The notes beneath the pieces were generated by a model. It saw only the letters and a program-made list of their open reading frames with translations. It was not told the DNA's origin and did no database searches. 64,000 nucleotides of DNA from Tritrichomonas musculus. Taxonomy: Eukaryota > Parabasalia > Tritrichomonadida > Tritrichomonadidae. Location of the stretch: assembly GCA_039105265.1 (NCBI GenBank), contig JAPFFF010000013.1, forward strand, positions 3,782,001 to 3,846,000. The letters are read 5' to 3'. The position numbers and the translations under genes were made by a program. Of the stretch, positions 51,824 through 63,683 are shown piece by piece (within the stretch, counting starts at the first letter, position 1; each line of letters begins with the position of its first letter).

Positions 51824-53326
51824 TTAATGAATGAAAGAATATCTTTCCGAGTTCAACACTTCTAACATAAGTTCCATTGGTGTCACAGCTTTTGTGTTCA
51901 ACGCATATTTCAAGATACTTGGAGAGCATCCAGATACTAAGAAAGTTCCATTATCGTCCTTTGTAACAGGTGAGTCACTACGTGCATTGACATTCCAGAA
52001 GACTAATGTTGGTCTTGTGTAACCTGCTTTCTGATACATTCGATCGATTTTTTCGAAATTTGTTCTACTATTGTCACGGCATGCTTGATCGAATTGCATA
52101 TCAGAAATGATGAAAAGCTTACTAGGCATTTCTTCTTGAGGAACATGATTTTTAATTGCTGCATCCAAAATTGTTTTGAATGCTGCGATTAGATTAGTAC
52201 TTCCTGCCCAATCTGCATTTTGAACATTTCTGACTTTTTCTTGAATATTTGAACCTTCTATTTTGACCAAATCTGGGACTGATGTGAATGTCATGAAATA
52301 TCCATTGAATGCGCCTTTCATTCTTTCTGCGAAATAAATCGCGAGTGAGATTGATACATAAATTGGTAAGACACCTCCTACAAAACTACATGTCATTGAA
52401 CCTGAAACATCTGCCAAAACCATGCATCTTGTATCATTGCATTCTTCAATATAATTTGGGAGATTATTCCATTGCAAATCCAATGTCTTCAAATCTTCTG
52501 ATTCGATTGTTTGCTTTGAAAAAATCTCTCGAACGATATCATATGGATACAATGTTGATGCATTGATCTTCTTTTCACCACTTGCAACATCTGAAAGATA
52601 TTGTTGGAATCGATCGGAATCATGTTTTCCAAACGCTTTACGATACATTTTCATCGCGTATGAAGGAACATGTGCGTATTCGATTTGATCCCACTTTTTC
52701 TGTGACATCAACGATTCAACAATTTGGATCTGTTTACGAAGTAGCGATAATGATTTACGATATTGAACACTCGTTAATCCAAAGAATTCTCGTGTCATTA
52801 TTGCAAATCCTTTCGTTTCTTTAGATGATGCATTTTCTGATTTCAACCATTTACCAAGTAATGATACATTCTTTCCTTTACTTGCTGTTTCAATGTCTTT
52901 ATCGAATTGTTCTTTCATTATGTTCAATGCGATGTTCTTCGTTTGTTCATTCGTAACAAATGCATAGAAATCATCCCATCGTCCAAAGATTGGAATGTGA
53001 ATCATGTTACGAATGATTGATTCTGGCGAATGTGTTGATAACCATTGACAGATGATTCTGAAATTGTTTCTTTCTCCTTGACCTCCTTTGATATCTCTCA
53101 TATAAAATAGTGCACGTAATGCTAATTCTTCATTACAATGAAATGCTTTTTCGAAATATTGGATGACTTCTTCTTTTTGACCACGAAGTGCGCCTGATTT
53201 AGAGAAGAAATCTAAAACTGGATTTAATGAAGAAGCATTTGATAATGCACCATTCTCTGTTGTTGCTGTCTGATTCAATTTCTTTTCGACTGCGTTAATA
53301 AATTGAGATTCTTGATTGTTAGACAT
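51824..53326 (-). CDS. DUF2828/DUF7788 protein (copy 3)
   Basis: Identical protein to copy 1; MIDAS motif and all other residues conserved. Start supported by Inr at 53345-53350. The spacing to copy 2 is exactly 3,120 bp. Confidence 0.9.
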   Translation of the reverse strand: MSNNQESQFINAVEKKLNQTATTENGALSNASSLNPVLDFFSKSGALRGQKEEVIQYFEKAFHCNEELALRALFYMRDIKGGQGERNNFRIICQWLSTHSPESIIRNMIHIPIFGRWDDFYAFVTNEQTKNIALNIMKEQFDKDIETASKGKNVSLLGKWLKSENASSKETKGFAIMTREFFGLTSVQYRKSLSLLRKQIQIVESLMSQKKWDQIEYAHVPSYAMKMYRKAFGKHDSDRFQQYLSDVASGEKKINASTLYPYDIVREIFSKQTIESEDLKTLDLQWNNLPNYIEECNDTRCMVLADVSGSMTCSFVGGVLPIYVSISLAIYFAERMKGAFNGYFMTFTSVPDLVKIEGSNIQEKVRNVQNADWAGSTNLIAAFKTILDAAIKNHVPQEEMPSKLFIISDMQFDQACRDNSRTNFEKIDRMYQKAGYTRPTLVFWNVNARSDSPVTKDDNGTFLVSGCSPSILKYALNTKAVTPMELMLEVLNSERYSFIH

Positions 53327-54028
53327 TTGTAATTTATAAAAAAAAAATGAAGTTAAATAAAATATTTTTTTATTTCTCTAAATATAAAATTTTGAAAATT
53401 TTTGTTATTAAATTATTTATGAAAACTTTTTGATTGTCAATAAAATTTTGAAACAAAAATTTTTACAAAGTCAAATAATTTTTCTTTTTCACAAATTGAT
53501 TTTTTATGTCTTTTGATATTTTTCTTATATTTTTGGAAATTAAAATATTGAAATGTTTTCAAATGGTATTTAACAAATTGATTTTGAAATTAATGAATCA
53601 AGGTCAAATAAGATCTTTTAATAATTGATAAAAAGTTTATATTTTGATTTTTATTGAATCTGTCGATTTATCATTGTAATATAATCAATTAATGTAAAGT
53701 AGCATTTGATGTTAAAAAAAAAAAAAAAAAAAAAGAATTCACTTTTTATTGCATTCTCAACATGTTTTCTTTTTTTATCATAAATAATTTAAAATATAAA
53801 TGAAAAAAAAATTTGATAATCTTCTAAAGACATCATTCATAATCATTTTTGTATGATCGAAATATTTAATGATTTTTTTATTTTTTTAATGAGCTCAATA
53901 AGATTGATTATAAAAATCTCAATCAAGTAAAACTAAAACTAAAAAAAAATCATCAATGAATATGAAAAGAAAGAAAGAAAAAAAAGATTCAAAATTAATT
54001 AAAAATTAATTTTTAATTAAAAAATTAA

Positions 54029-54323
54029 TAGCTGTAAAGTGCCTTATACAAGGCACCATTTTATCTCCTAAAAAATGGAGATTGACCATTCTTCCTCAAC
54101 TCGATTTTCTGGTCTGTGTCGCTGTGTATTGCTAGTTTAAATATAATAATTCAAAGTAGCTGTAAAGTGCCTTATACAAGGCACCATTTTATCTCCTAAA
54201 AAATGGAGATTGACCATTCTTCCTCAACTCGATTTCTGGTCTGTGTCGCTGTGATGAAAGTTTATTTGATGATAAAAATAGAGTAGCTGTTAGTGCCTTA
54301 TACAAGACACATTTTTTTTTTTT
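54029..54323. ncRNA. Candidate small RNA elements A, B, C (spacer 3)
   Basis: A at 54029-54126, B at 54157-54253, C at 54284-54323, same hairpins as in spacer 1. Confidence 0.45.
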
Positions 54324-54713
54324 CCCCTTGATGATTTTAAATCTTTCTCTTCTTCTTCAATTTATGAAAATGAAGTGTTTTTTTGTTATCTATTTTTTTA
54401 TTTTCAAATTTTGAAAAATTTTATATAATTTCATAAGTCAAGATTATATAAACCATTCAATCGATTCAAATAAAATTTTAACTTCAAAATTTTTGACGAT
54501 AAATGTCAAATATTTTAAGGTATTGATTATCAATACTTTTTTAAACTAAACATAATTAAATGATATCTTTGTTGTTTTGTATATATATGTATATGCATAT
54601 ATGTAGTATAAGTCAATGTTGTAGTGTTAAATTTAAACTAGAAAAATATAGATGAAGGAAAAAAAAAAGCGATATTCAAAATAATTCTTTGATCTTCTTT
54701 TTTTTTTTTTTTA

Positions 54714-54746
<33 letters not shown>

Positions 54747-54943
54747 GATTCATATCAACTTTTGTTAAAATAAAATTAAATATTTTGAGTTGAATTTGAT
54801 GACATCTTTTTTCTATATGATTAAAACTTGTGAATTTTATTTTTTCCAAAATAAAATAAAAATAAAAAGATAAATAAAAAAATCAATAAATAATAATAAT
54901 AATAATAACCCGAGAACCGCCTTTTATTGCAACACGAACAAAG

Positions 54944-56446
54944 TTAATGAATGAAAGAATATCTTTCCGAGTTCAACACTTCTAACATAAGTTCCATTGG
55001 TGTCACAGCTTTTGTGTTCAACGCATATTTCAAGATACTTGGAGAGCATCCAGATACTAAGAAAGTTCCATTATCGTCCTTTGTAACAGGTGAGTCACTA
55101 CGTGCATTGACATTCCAGAAGACTAATGTTGGTCTTGTGTAACCTGCTTTCTGATACATTCGATCGATTTTTTCGAAATTTGTTCTACTATTGTCACGGC
55201 ATGCTTGATCGAATTGCATATCAGAAATGATGAAAAGCTTACTAGGCATTTCTTCTTGAGGAACATGATTTTTAATTGCTGCATCCAAAATTGTTTTGAA
55301 TGCTGCGATTAGATTAGTACTTCCTGCCCAATCTGCATTTTGAACATTTCTGACTTTTTCTTGAATATTTGAACCTTCTATTTTGACCAAATCTGGGACT
55401 GATGTGAATGTCATGAAATATCCATTGAATGCGCCTTTCATTCTTTCTGCGAAATAAATCGCGAGTGAGATTGATACATAAATTGGTAAGACACCTCCTA
55501 CAAAACTACATGTCATTGAACCTGAAACATCTGCCAAAACCATGCATCTTGTATCATTGCATTCTTCAATATAATTTGGGAGATTATTCCATTGCAAATC
55601 CAATGTCTTCAAATCTTCTGATTCGATTGTTTGCTTTGAAAAAATCTCTCGAACGATATCATATGGATACAATGTTGATGCATTGATCTTCTTTTCACCA
55701 CTTGCAACATCTGAAAGATATTGTTGGAATCGATCGGAATCATGTTTTCCAAACGCTTTACGATACATTTTCATCGCGTATGAAGGAACATGTGCGTATT
55801 CGATTTGATCCCACTTTTTCTGTGACATCAACGATTCAACAATTTGGATCTGTTTACGAAGTAGCGATAATGATTTACGATATTGAACACTCGTTAATCC
55901 AAAGAATTCTCGTGTCATTATTGCAAATCCTTTCGTTTCTTTAGATGATGCATTTTCTGATTTCAACCATTTACCAAGTAATGATACATTCTTTCCTTTA
56001 CTTGCTGTTTCAATGTCTTTATCGAATTGTTCTTTCATTATGTTCAATGCGATGTTCTTCGTTTGTTCATTCGTAACAAATGCATAGAAATCATCCCATC
56101 GTCCAAAGATTGGAATGTGAATCATGTTACGAATGATTGATTCTGGCGAATGTGTTGATAACCATTGACAGATGATTCTGAAATTGTTTCTTTCTCCTTG
56201 ACCTCCTTTGATATCTCTCATATAAAATAGTGCACGTAATGCTAATTCTTCATTACAATGAAATGCTTTTTCGAAATATTGGATGACTTCTTCTTTTTGA
56301 CCACGAAGTGCGCCTGATTTAGAGAAGAAATCTAAAACTGGATTTAATGAAGAAGCATTTGATAATGCACCATTCTCTGTTGTTGCTGTCTGATTCAATT
56401 TCTTTTCGACTGCGTTAATAAATTGAGATTCTTGATTGTTAGACAT
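54944..56446 (-). CDS. DUF2828/DUF7788 protein (copy 4)
   Basis: Identical protein to copy 1, own Inr at 56465-56470, spacing of 3,120 bp to copy 3. Confidence 0.9.
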   Translation of the reverse strand: MSNNQESQFINAVEKKLNQTATTENGALSNASSLNPVLDFFSKSGALRGQKEEVIQYFEKAFHCNEELALRALFYMRDIKGGQGERNNFRIICQWLSTHSPESIIRNMIHIPIFGRWDDFYAFVTNEQTKNIALNIMKEQFDKDIETASKGKNVSLLGKWLKSENASSKETKGFAIMTREFFGLTSVQYRKSLSLLRKQIQIVESLMSQKKWDQIEYAHVPSYAMKMYRKAFGKHDSDRFQQYLSDVASGEKKINASTLYPYDIVREIFSKQTIESEDLKTLDLQWNNLPNYIEECNDTRCMVLADVSGSMTCSFVGGVLPIYVSISLAIYFAERMKGAFNGYFMTFTSVPDLVKIEGSNIQEKVRNVQNADWAGSTNLIAAFKTILDAAIKNHVPQEEMPSKLFIISDMQFDQACRDNSRTNFEKIDRMYQKAGYTRPTLVFWNVNARSDSPVTKDDNGTFLVSGCSPSILKYALNTKAVTPMELMLEVLNSERYSFIH

Positions 56447-57148
56447 TTGTAATTTATAAAAAAAAAATGAAGTTAAATAAAATATTTTTTTATTTCTCTA
56501 AATATAAAATTTTGAAAATTTTTGTTATTAAATTATTTATGAAAACTTTTTGATTGTCAATAAAATTTTGAAACAAAAATTTTTACAAAGTCAAATAATT
56601 TTTCTTTTTCACAAATTGATTTTTTATGTCTTTTGATATTTTTCTTATATTTTTGGAAATTAAAATATTGAAATGTTTTCAAATGGTATTTAACAAATTG
56701 ATTTTGAAATTAATGAATCAAGGTCAAATAAGATCTTTTAATAATTGATAAAAAGTTTATATTTTGATTTTTATTGAATCTGTCGATTTATCATTGTAAT
56801 ATAATCAATTAATGTAAAGTAGCATTTGATGTTAAAAAAAAAAAAAAAAAAAAAGAATTCACTTTTTATTGCATTCTCAACATGTTTTCTTTTTTTATCA
56901 TAAATAATTTAAAATATAAATGAAAAAAAAATTTGATAATCTTCTAAAGACATCATTCATAATCATTTTTGTATGATCGAAATATTTAATGATTTTTTTA
57001 TTTTTTTAATGAGCTCAATAAGATTGATTATAAAAATCTCAATCAAGTAAAACTAAAACTAAAAAAAAATCATCAATGAATATGAAAAGAAAGAAAGAAA
57101 AAAAAGATTCAAAATTAATTAAAAATTAATTTTTAATTAAAAAATTAA

Positions 57149-57443
57149 TAGCTGTAAAGTGCCTTATACAAGGCACCATTTTATCTCCTAAAAAATGGAG
57201 ATTGACCATTCTTCCTCAACTCGATTTTCTGGTCTGTGTCGCTGTGTATTGCTAGTTTAAATATAATAATTCAAAGTAGCTGTAAAGTGCCTTATACAAG
57301 GCACCATTTTATCTCCTAAAAAATGGAGATTGACCATTCTTCCTCAACTCGATTTCTGGTCTGTGTCGCTGTGATGAAAGTTTATTTGATGATAAAAATA
57401 GAGTAGCTGTTAGTGCCTTATACAAGACACATTTTTTTTTTTT
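57149..57443. ncRNA. Candidate small RNA elements A, B, C (spacer 4)
   Basis: A at 57149-57246, B at 57277-57373, C at 57404-57443, same hairpins as in spacer 1. Confidence 0.45.
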
Positions 57444-57833
57444 CCCCTTGATGATTTTAAATCTTTCTCTTCTTCTTCAATTTATGAAAATGAAGTGTTT
57501 TTTTGTTATCTATTTTTTTATTTTCAAATTTTGAAAAATTTTATATAATTTCATAAGTCAAGATTATATAAACCATTCAATCGATTCAAATAAAATTTTA
57601 ACTTCAAAATTTTTGACGATAAATGTCAAATATTTTAAGGTATTGATTATCAATACTTTTTTAAACTAAACATAATTAAATGATATCTTTGTTGTTTTGT
57701 ATATATATGTATATGCATATATGTAGTATAAGTCAATGTTGTAGTGTTAAATTTAAACTAGAAAAATATAGATGAAGGAAAAAAAAAAGCGATATTCAAA
57801 ATAATTCTTTGATCTTCTTTTTTTTTTTTTTTA

Positions 57834-57866
<33 letters not shown>

Positions 57867-58063
57867 GATTCATATCAACTTTTGTTAAAATAAAATTAAA
57901 TATTTTGAGTTGAATTTGATGACATCTTTTTTCTATATGATTAAAACTTGTGAATTTTATTTTTTCCAAAATAAAATAAAAATAAAAAGATAAATAAAAA
58001 AATCAATAAATAATAATAATAATAATAACCCGAGAACCGCCTTTTATTGCAACACGAACAAAG

Positions 58064-59566
58064 TTAATGAATGAAAGAATATCTTTCCGAGTTCAACACT
58101 TCTAACATAAGTTCCATTGGTGTCACAGCTTTTGTGTTCAACGCATATTTCAAGATACTTGGAGAGCATCCAGATACTAAGAAAGTTCCATTATCGTCCT
58201 TTGTAACAGGTGAGTCACTACGTGCATTGACATTCCAGAAGACTAATGTTGGTCTTGTGTAACCTGCTTTCTGATACATTCGATCGATTTTTTCGAAATT
58301 TGTTCTACTATTGTCACGGCATGCTTGATCGAATTGCATATCAGAAATGATGAAAAGCTTACTAGGCATTTCTTCTTGAGGAACATGATTTTTAATTGCT
58401 GCATCCAAAATTGTTTTGAATGCTGCGATTAGATTAGTACTTCCTGCCCAATCTGCATTTTGAACATTTCTGACTTTTTCTTGAATATTTGAACCTTCTA
58501 TTTTGACCAAATCTGGGACTGATGTGAATGTCATGAAATATCCATTGAATGCGCCTTTCATTCTTTCTGCGAAATAAATCGCGAGTGAGATTGATACATA
58601 AATTGGTAAGACACCTCCTACAAAACTACATGTCATTGAACCTGAAACATCTGCCAAAACCATGCATCTTGTATCATTGCATTCTTCAATATAATTTGGG
58701 AGATTATTCCATTGCAAATCCAATGTCTTCAAATCTTCTGATTCGATTGTTTGCTTTGAAAAAATCTCTCGAACGATATCATATGGATACAATGTTGATG
58801 CATTGATCTTCTTTTCACCACTTGCAACATCTGAAAGATATTGTTGGAATCGATCGGAATCATGTTTTCCAAACGCTTTACGATACATTTTCATCGCGTA
58901 TGAAGGAACATGTGCGTATTCGATTTGATCCCACTTTTTCTGTGACATCAACGATTCAACAATTTGGATCTGTTTACGAAGTAGCGATAATGATTTACGA
59001 TATTGAACACTCGTTAATCCAAAGAATTCTCGTGTCATTATTGCAAATCCTTTCGTTTCTTTAGATGATGCATTTTCTGATTTCAACCATTTACCAAGTA
59101 ATGATACATTCTTTCCTTTACTTGCTGTTTCAATGTCTTTATCGAATTGTTCTTTCATTATGTTCAATGCGATGTTCTTCGTTTGTTCATTCGTAACAAA
59201 TGCATAGAAATCATCCCATCGTCCAAAGATTGGAATGTGAATCATGTTACGAATGATTGATTCTGGCGAATGTGTTGATAACCATTGACAGATGATTCTG
59301 AAATTGTTTCTTTCTCCTTGACCTCCTTTGATATCTCTCATATAAAATAGTGCACGTAATGCTAATTCTTCATTACAATGAAATGCTTTTTCGAAATATT
59401 GGATGACTTCTTCTTTTTGACCACGAAGTGCGCCTGATTTAGAGAAGAAATCTAAAACTGGATTTAATGAAGAAGCATTTGATAATGCACCATTCTCTGT
59501 TGTTGCTGTCTGATTCAATTTCTTTTCGACTGCGTTAATAAATTGAGATTCTTGATTGTTAGACAT
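58064..59566 (-). CDS. DUF2828/DUF7788 protein (copy 5)
   Basis: Identical protein to copy 1, own Inr at 59585-59590, spacing of 3,120 bp to copy 4. Confidence 0.9.
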   Translation of the reverse strand: MSNNQESQFINAVEKKLNQTATTENGALSNASSLNPVLDFFSKSGALRGQKEEVIQYFEKAFHCNEELALRALFYMRDIKGGQGERNNFRIICQWLSTHSPESIIRNMIHIPIFGRWDDFYAFVTNEQTKNIALNIMKEQFDKDIETASKGKNVSLLGKWLKSENASSKETKGFAIMTREFFGLTSVQYRKSLSLLRKQIQIVESLMSQKKWDQIEYAHVPSYAMKMYRKAFGKHDSDRFQQYLSDVASGEKKINASTLYPYDIVREIFSKQTIESEDLKTLDLQWNNLPNYIEECNDTRCMVLADVSGSMTCSFVGGVLPIYVSISLAIYFAERMKGAFNGYFMTFTSVPDLVKIEGSNIQEKVRNVQNADWAGSTNLIAAFKTILDAAIKNHVPQEEMPSKLFIISDMQFDQACRDNSRTNFEKIDRMYQKAGYTRPTLVFWNVNARSDSPVTKDDNGTFLVSGCSPSILKYALNTKAVTPMELMLEVLNSERYSFIH

Positions 59567-60268
59567 TTGTAATTTATAAAAAAAAAATGAAGTTAAATAA
59601 AATATTTTTTTATTTCTCTAAATATAAAATTTTGAAAATTTTTGTTATTAAATTATTTATGAAAACTTTTTGATTGTCAATAAAATTTTGAAACAAAAAT
59701 TTTTACAAAGTCAAATAATTTTTCTTTTTCACAAATTGATTTTTTATGTCTTTTGATATTTTTCTTATATTTTTGGAAATTAAAATATTGAAATGTTTTC
59801 AAATGGTATTTAACAAATTGATTTTGAAATTAATGAATCAAGGTCAAATAAGATCTTTTAATAATTGATAAAAAGTTTATATTTTGATTTTTATTGAATC
59901 TGTCGATTTATCATTGTAATATAATCAATTAATGTAAAGTAGCATTTGATGTTAAAAAAAAAAAAAAAAAAAAAGAATTCACTTTTTATTGCATTCTCAA
60001 CATGTTTTCTTTTTTTATCATAAATAATTTAAAATATAAATGAAAAAAAAATTTGATAATCTTCTAAAGACATCATTCATAATCATTTTTGTATGATCGA
60101 AATATTTAATGATTTTTTTATTTTTTTAATGAGCTCAATAAGATTGATTATAAAAATCTCAATCAAGTAAAACTAAAACTAAAAAAAAATCATCAATGAA
60201 TATGAAAAGAAAGAAAGAAAAAAAAGATTCAAAATTAATTAAAAATTAATTTTTAATTAAAAAATTAA

Positions 60269-60563
60269 TAGCTGTAAAGTGCCTTATACAAGGCACCATT
60301 TTATCTCCTAAAAAATGGAGATTGACCATTCTTCCTCAACTCGATTTTCTGGTCTGTGTCGCTGTGTATTGCTAGTTTAAATATAATAATTCAAAGTAGC
60401 TGTAAAGTGCCTTATACAAGGCACCATTTTATCTCCTAAAAAATGGAGATTGACCATTCTTCCTCAACTCGATTTCTGGTCTGTGTCGCTGTGATGAAAG
60501 TTTATTTGATGATAAAAATAGAGTAGCTGTTAGTGCCTTATACAAGACACATTTTTTTTTTTT
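60269..60563. ncRNA. Candidate small RNA elements A, B, C (spacer 5)
   Basis: A at 60269-60366, B at 60397-60493, C at 60524-60563, same hairpins as in spacer 1. Confidence 0.45.
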
Positions 60564-60953
60564 CCCCTTGATGATTTTAAATCTTTCTCTTCTTCTTCAA
60601 TTTATGAAAATGAAGTGTTTTTTTGTTATCTATTTTTTTATTTTCAAATTTTGAAAAATTTTATATAATTTCATAAGTCAAGATTATATAAACCATTCAA
60701 TCGATTCAAATAAAATTTTAACTTCAAAATTTTTGACGATAAATGTCAAATATTTTAAGGTATTGATTATCAATACTTTTTTAAACTAAACATAATTAAA
60801 TGATATCTTTGTTGTTTTGTATATATATGTATATGCATATATGTAGTATAAGTCAATGTTGTAGTGTTAAATTTAAACTAGAAAAATATAGATGAAGGAA
60901 AAAAAAAAGCGATATTCAAAATAATTCTTTGATCTTCTTTTTTTTTTTTTTTA

Positions 60954-60986
<33 letters not shown>

Positions 60987-61183
60987 GATTCATATCAACT
61001 TTTGTTAAAATAAAATTAAATATTTTGAGTTGAATTTGATGACATCTTTTTTCTATATGATTAAAACTTGTGAATTTTATTTTTTCCAAAATAAAATAAA
61101 AATAAAAAGATAAATAAAAAAATCAATAAATAATAATAATAATAATAACCCGAGAACCGCCTTTTATTGCAACACGAACAAAG

Positions 61184-62686
61184 TTAATGAATGAAAGAAT
61201 ATCTTTCCGAGTTCAACACTTCTAACATAAGTTCCATTGGTGTCACAGCTTTTGTGTTCAACGCATATTTCAAGATACTTGGAGAGCATCCAGATACTAA
61301 GAAAGTTCCATTATCGTCCTTTGTAACAGGTGAGTCACTACGTGCATTGACATTCCAGAAGACTAATGTTGGTCTTGTGTAACCTGCTTTCTGATACATT
61401 CGATCGATTTTTTCGAAATTTGTTCTACTATTGTCACGGCATGCTTGATCGAATTGCATATCAGAAATGATGAAAAGCTTACTAGGCATTTCTTCTTGAG
61501 GAACATGATTTTTAATTGCTGCATCCAAAATTGTTTTGAATGCTGCGATTAGATTAGTACTTCCTGCCCAATCTGCATTTTGAACATTTCTGACTTTTTC
61601 TTGAATATTTGAACCTTCTATTTTGACCAAATCTGGGACTGATGTGAATGTCATGAAATATCCATTGAATGCGCCTTTCATTCTTTCTGCGAAATAAATC
61701 GCGAGTGAGATTGATACATAAATTGGTAAGACACCTCCTACAAAACTACATGTCATTGAACCTGAAACATCTGCCAAAACCATGCATCTTGTATCATTGC
61801 ATTCTTCAATATAATTTGGGAGATTATTCCATTGCAAATCCAATGTCTTCAAATCTTCTGATTCGATTGTTTGCTTTGAAAAAATCTCTCGAACGATATC
61901 ATATGGATACAATGTTGATGCATTGATCTTCTTTTCACCACTTGCAACATCTGAAAGATATTGTTGGAATCGATCGGAATCATGTTTTCCAAACGCTTTA
62001 CGATACATTTTCATCGCGTATGAAGGAACATGTGCGTATTCGATTTGATCCCACTTTTTCTGTGACATCAACGATTCAACAATTTGGATCTGTTTACGAA
62101 GTAGCGATAATGATTTACGATATTGAACACTCGTTAATCCAAAGAATTCTCGTGTCATTATTGCAAATCCTTTCGTTTCTTTAGATGATGCATTTTCTGA
62201 TTTCAACCATTTACCAAGTAATGATACATTCTTTCCTTTACTTGCTGTTTCAATGTCTTTATCGAATTGTTCTTTCATTATGTTCAATGCGATGTTCTTC
62301 GTTTGTTCATTCGTAACAAATGCATAGAAATCATCCCATCGTCCAAAGATTGGAATGTGAATCATGTTACGAATGATTGATTCTGGCGAATGTGTTGATA
62401 ACCATTGACAGATGATTCTGAAATTGTTTCTTTCTCCTTGACCTCCTTTGATATCTCTCATATAAAATAGTGCACGTAATGCTAATTCTTCATTACAATG
62501 AAATGCTTTTTCGAAATATTGGATGACTTCTTCTTTTTGACCACGAAGTGCGCCTGATTTAGAGAAGAAATCTAAAACTGGATTTAATGAAGAAGCATTT
62601 GATAATGCACCATTCTCTGTTGTTGCTGTCTGATTCAATTTCTTTTCGACTGCGTTAATAAATTGAGATTCTTGATTGTTAGACAT
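61184..62686 (-). CDS. DUF2828/DUF7788 protein (copy 6)
   Basis: Identical protein to copy 1, own Inr at 62705-62710. It is the last gene in the window; the spacer to its right continues to the window end without sign of the array stopping. Confidence 0.9.
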   Translation of the reverse strand: MSNNQESQFINAVEKKLNQTATTENGALSNASSLNPVLDFFSKSGALRGQKEEVIQYFEKAFHCNEELALRALFYMRDIKGGQGERNNFRIICQWLSTHSPESIIRNMIHIPIFGRWDDFYAFVTNEQTKNIALNIMKEQFDKDIETASKGKNVSLLGKWLKSENASSKETKGFAIMTREFFGLTSVQYRKSLSLLRKQIQIVESLMSQKKWDQIEYAHVPSYAMKMYRKAFGKHDSDRFQQYLSDVASGEKKINASTLYPYDIVREIFSKQTIESEDLKTLDLQWNNLPNYIEECNDTRCMVLADVSGSMTCSFVGGVLPIYVSISLAIYFAERMKGAFNGYFMTFTSVPDLVKIEGSNIQEKVRNVQNADWAGSTNLIAAFKTILDAAIKNHVPQEEMPSKLFIISDMQFDQACRDNSRTNFEKIDRMYQKAGYTRPTLVFWNVNARSDSPVTKDDNGTFLVSGCSPSILKYALNTKAVTPMELMLEVLNSERYSFIH

Positions 62687-63388
62687 TTGTAATTTATAAA
62701 AAAAAAATGAAGTTAAATAAAATATTTTTTTATTTCTCTAAATATAAAATTTTGAAAATTTTTGTTATTAAATTATTTATGAAAACTTTTTGATTGTCAA
62801 TAAAATTTTGAAACAAAAATTTTTACAAAGTCAAATAATTTTTCTTTTTCACAAATTGATTTTTTATGTCTTTTGATATTTTTCTTATATTTTTGGAAAT
62901 TAAAATATTGAAATGTTTTCAAATGGTATTTAACAAATTGATTTTGAAATTAATGAATCAAGGTCAAATAAGATCTTTTAATAATTGATAAAAAGTTTAT
63001 ATTTTGATTTTTATTGAATCTGTCGATTTATCATTGTAATATAATCAATTAATGTAAAGTAGCATTTGATGTTAAAAAAAAAAAAAAAAAAAAAGAATTC
63101 ACTTTTTATTGCATTCTCAACATGTTTTCTTTTTTTATCATAAATAATTTAAAATATAAATGAAAAAAAAATTTGATAATCTTCTAAAGACATCATTCAT
63201 AATCATTTTTGTATGATCGAAATATTTAATGATTTTTTTATTTTTTTAATGAGCTCAATAAGATTGATTATAAAAATCTCAATCAAGTAAAACTAAAACT
63301 AAAAAAAAATCATCAATGAATATGAAAAGAAAGAAAGAAAAAAAAGATTCAAAATTAATTAAAAATTAATTTTTAATTAAAAAATTAA

Positions 63389-63683
63389 TAGCTGTAAAGT
63401 GCCTTATACAAGGCACCATTTTATCTCCTAAAAAATGGAGATTGACCATTCTTCCTCAACTCGATTTTCTGGTCTGTGTCGCTGTGTATTGCTAGTTTAA
63501 ATATAATAATTCAAAGTAGCTGTAAAGTGCCTTATACAAGGCACCATTTTATCTCCTAAAAAATGGAGATTGACCATTCTTCCTCAACTCGATTTCTGGT
63601 CTGTGTCGCTGTGATGAAAGTTTATTTGATGATAAAAATAGAGTAGCTGTTAGTGCCTTATACAAGACACATTTTTTTTTTTT
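63389..63683. ncRNA. Candidate small RNA elements A, B, C (spacer 6)
   Basis: A at 63389-63486, B at 63517-63613, C at 63644-63683, same hairpins as in spacer 1. The window ends about 320 bases later, before a seventh gene could appear. Confidence 0.45.
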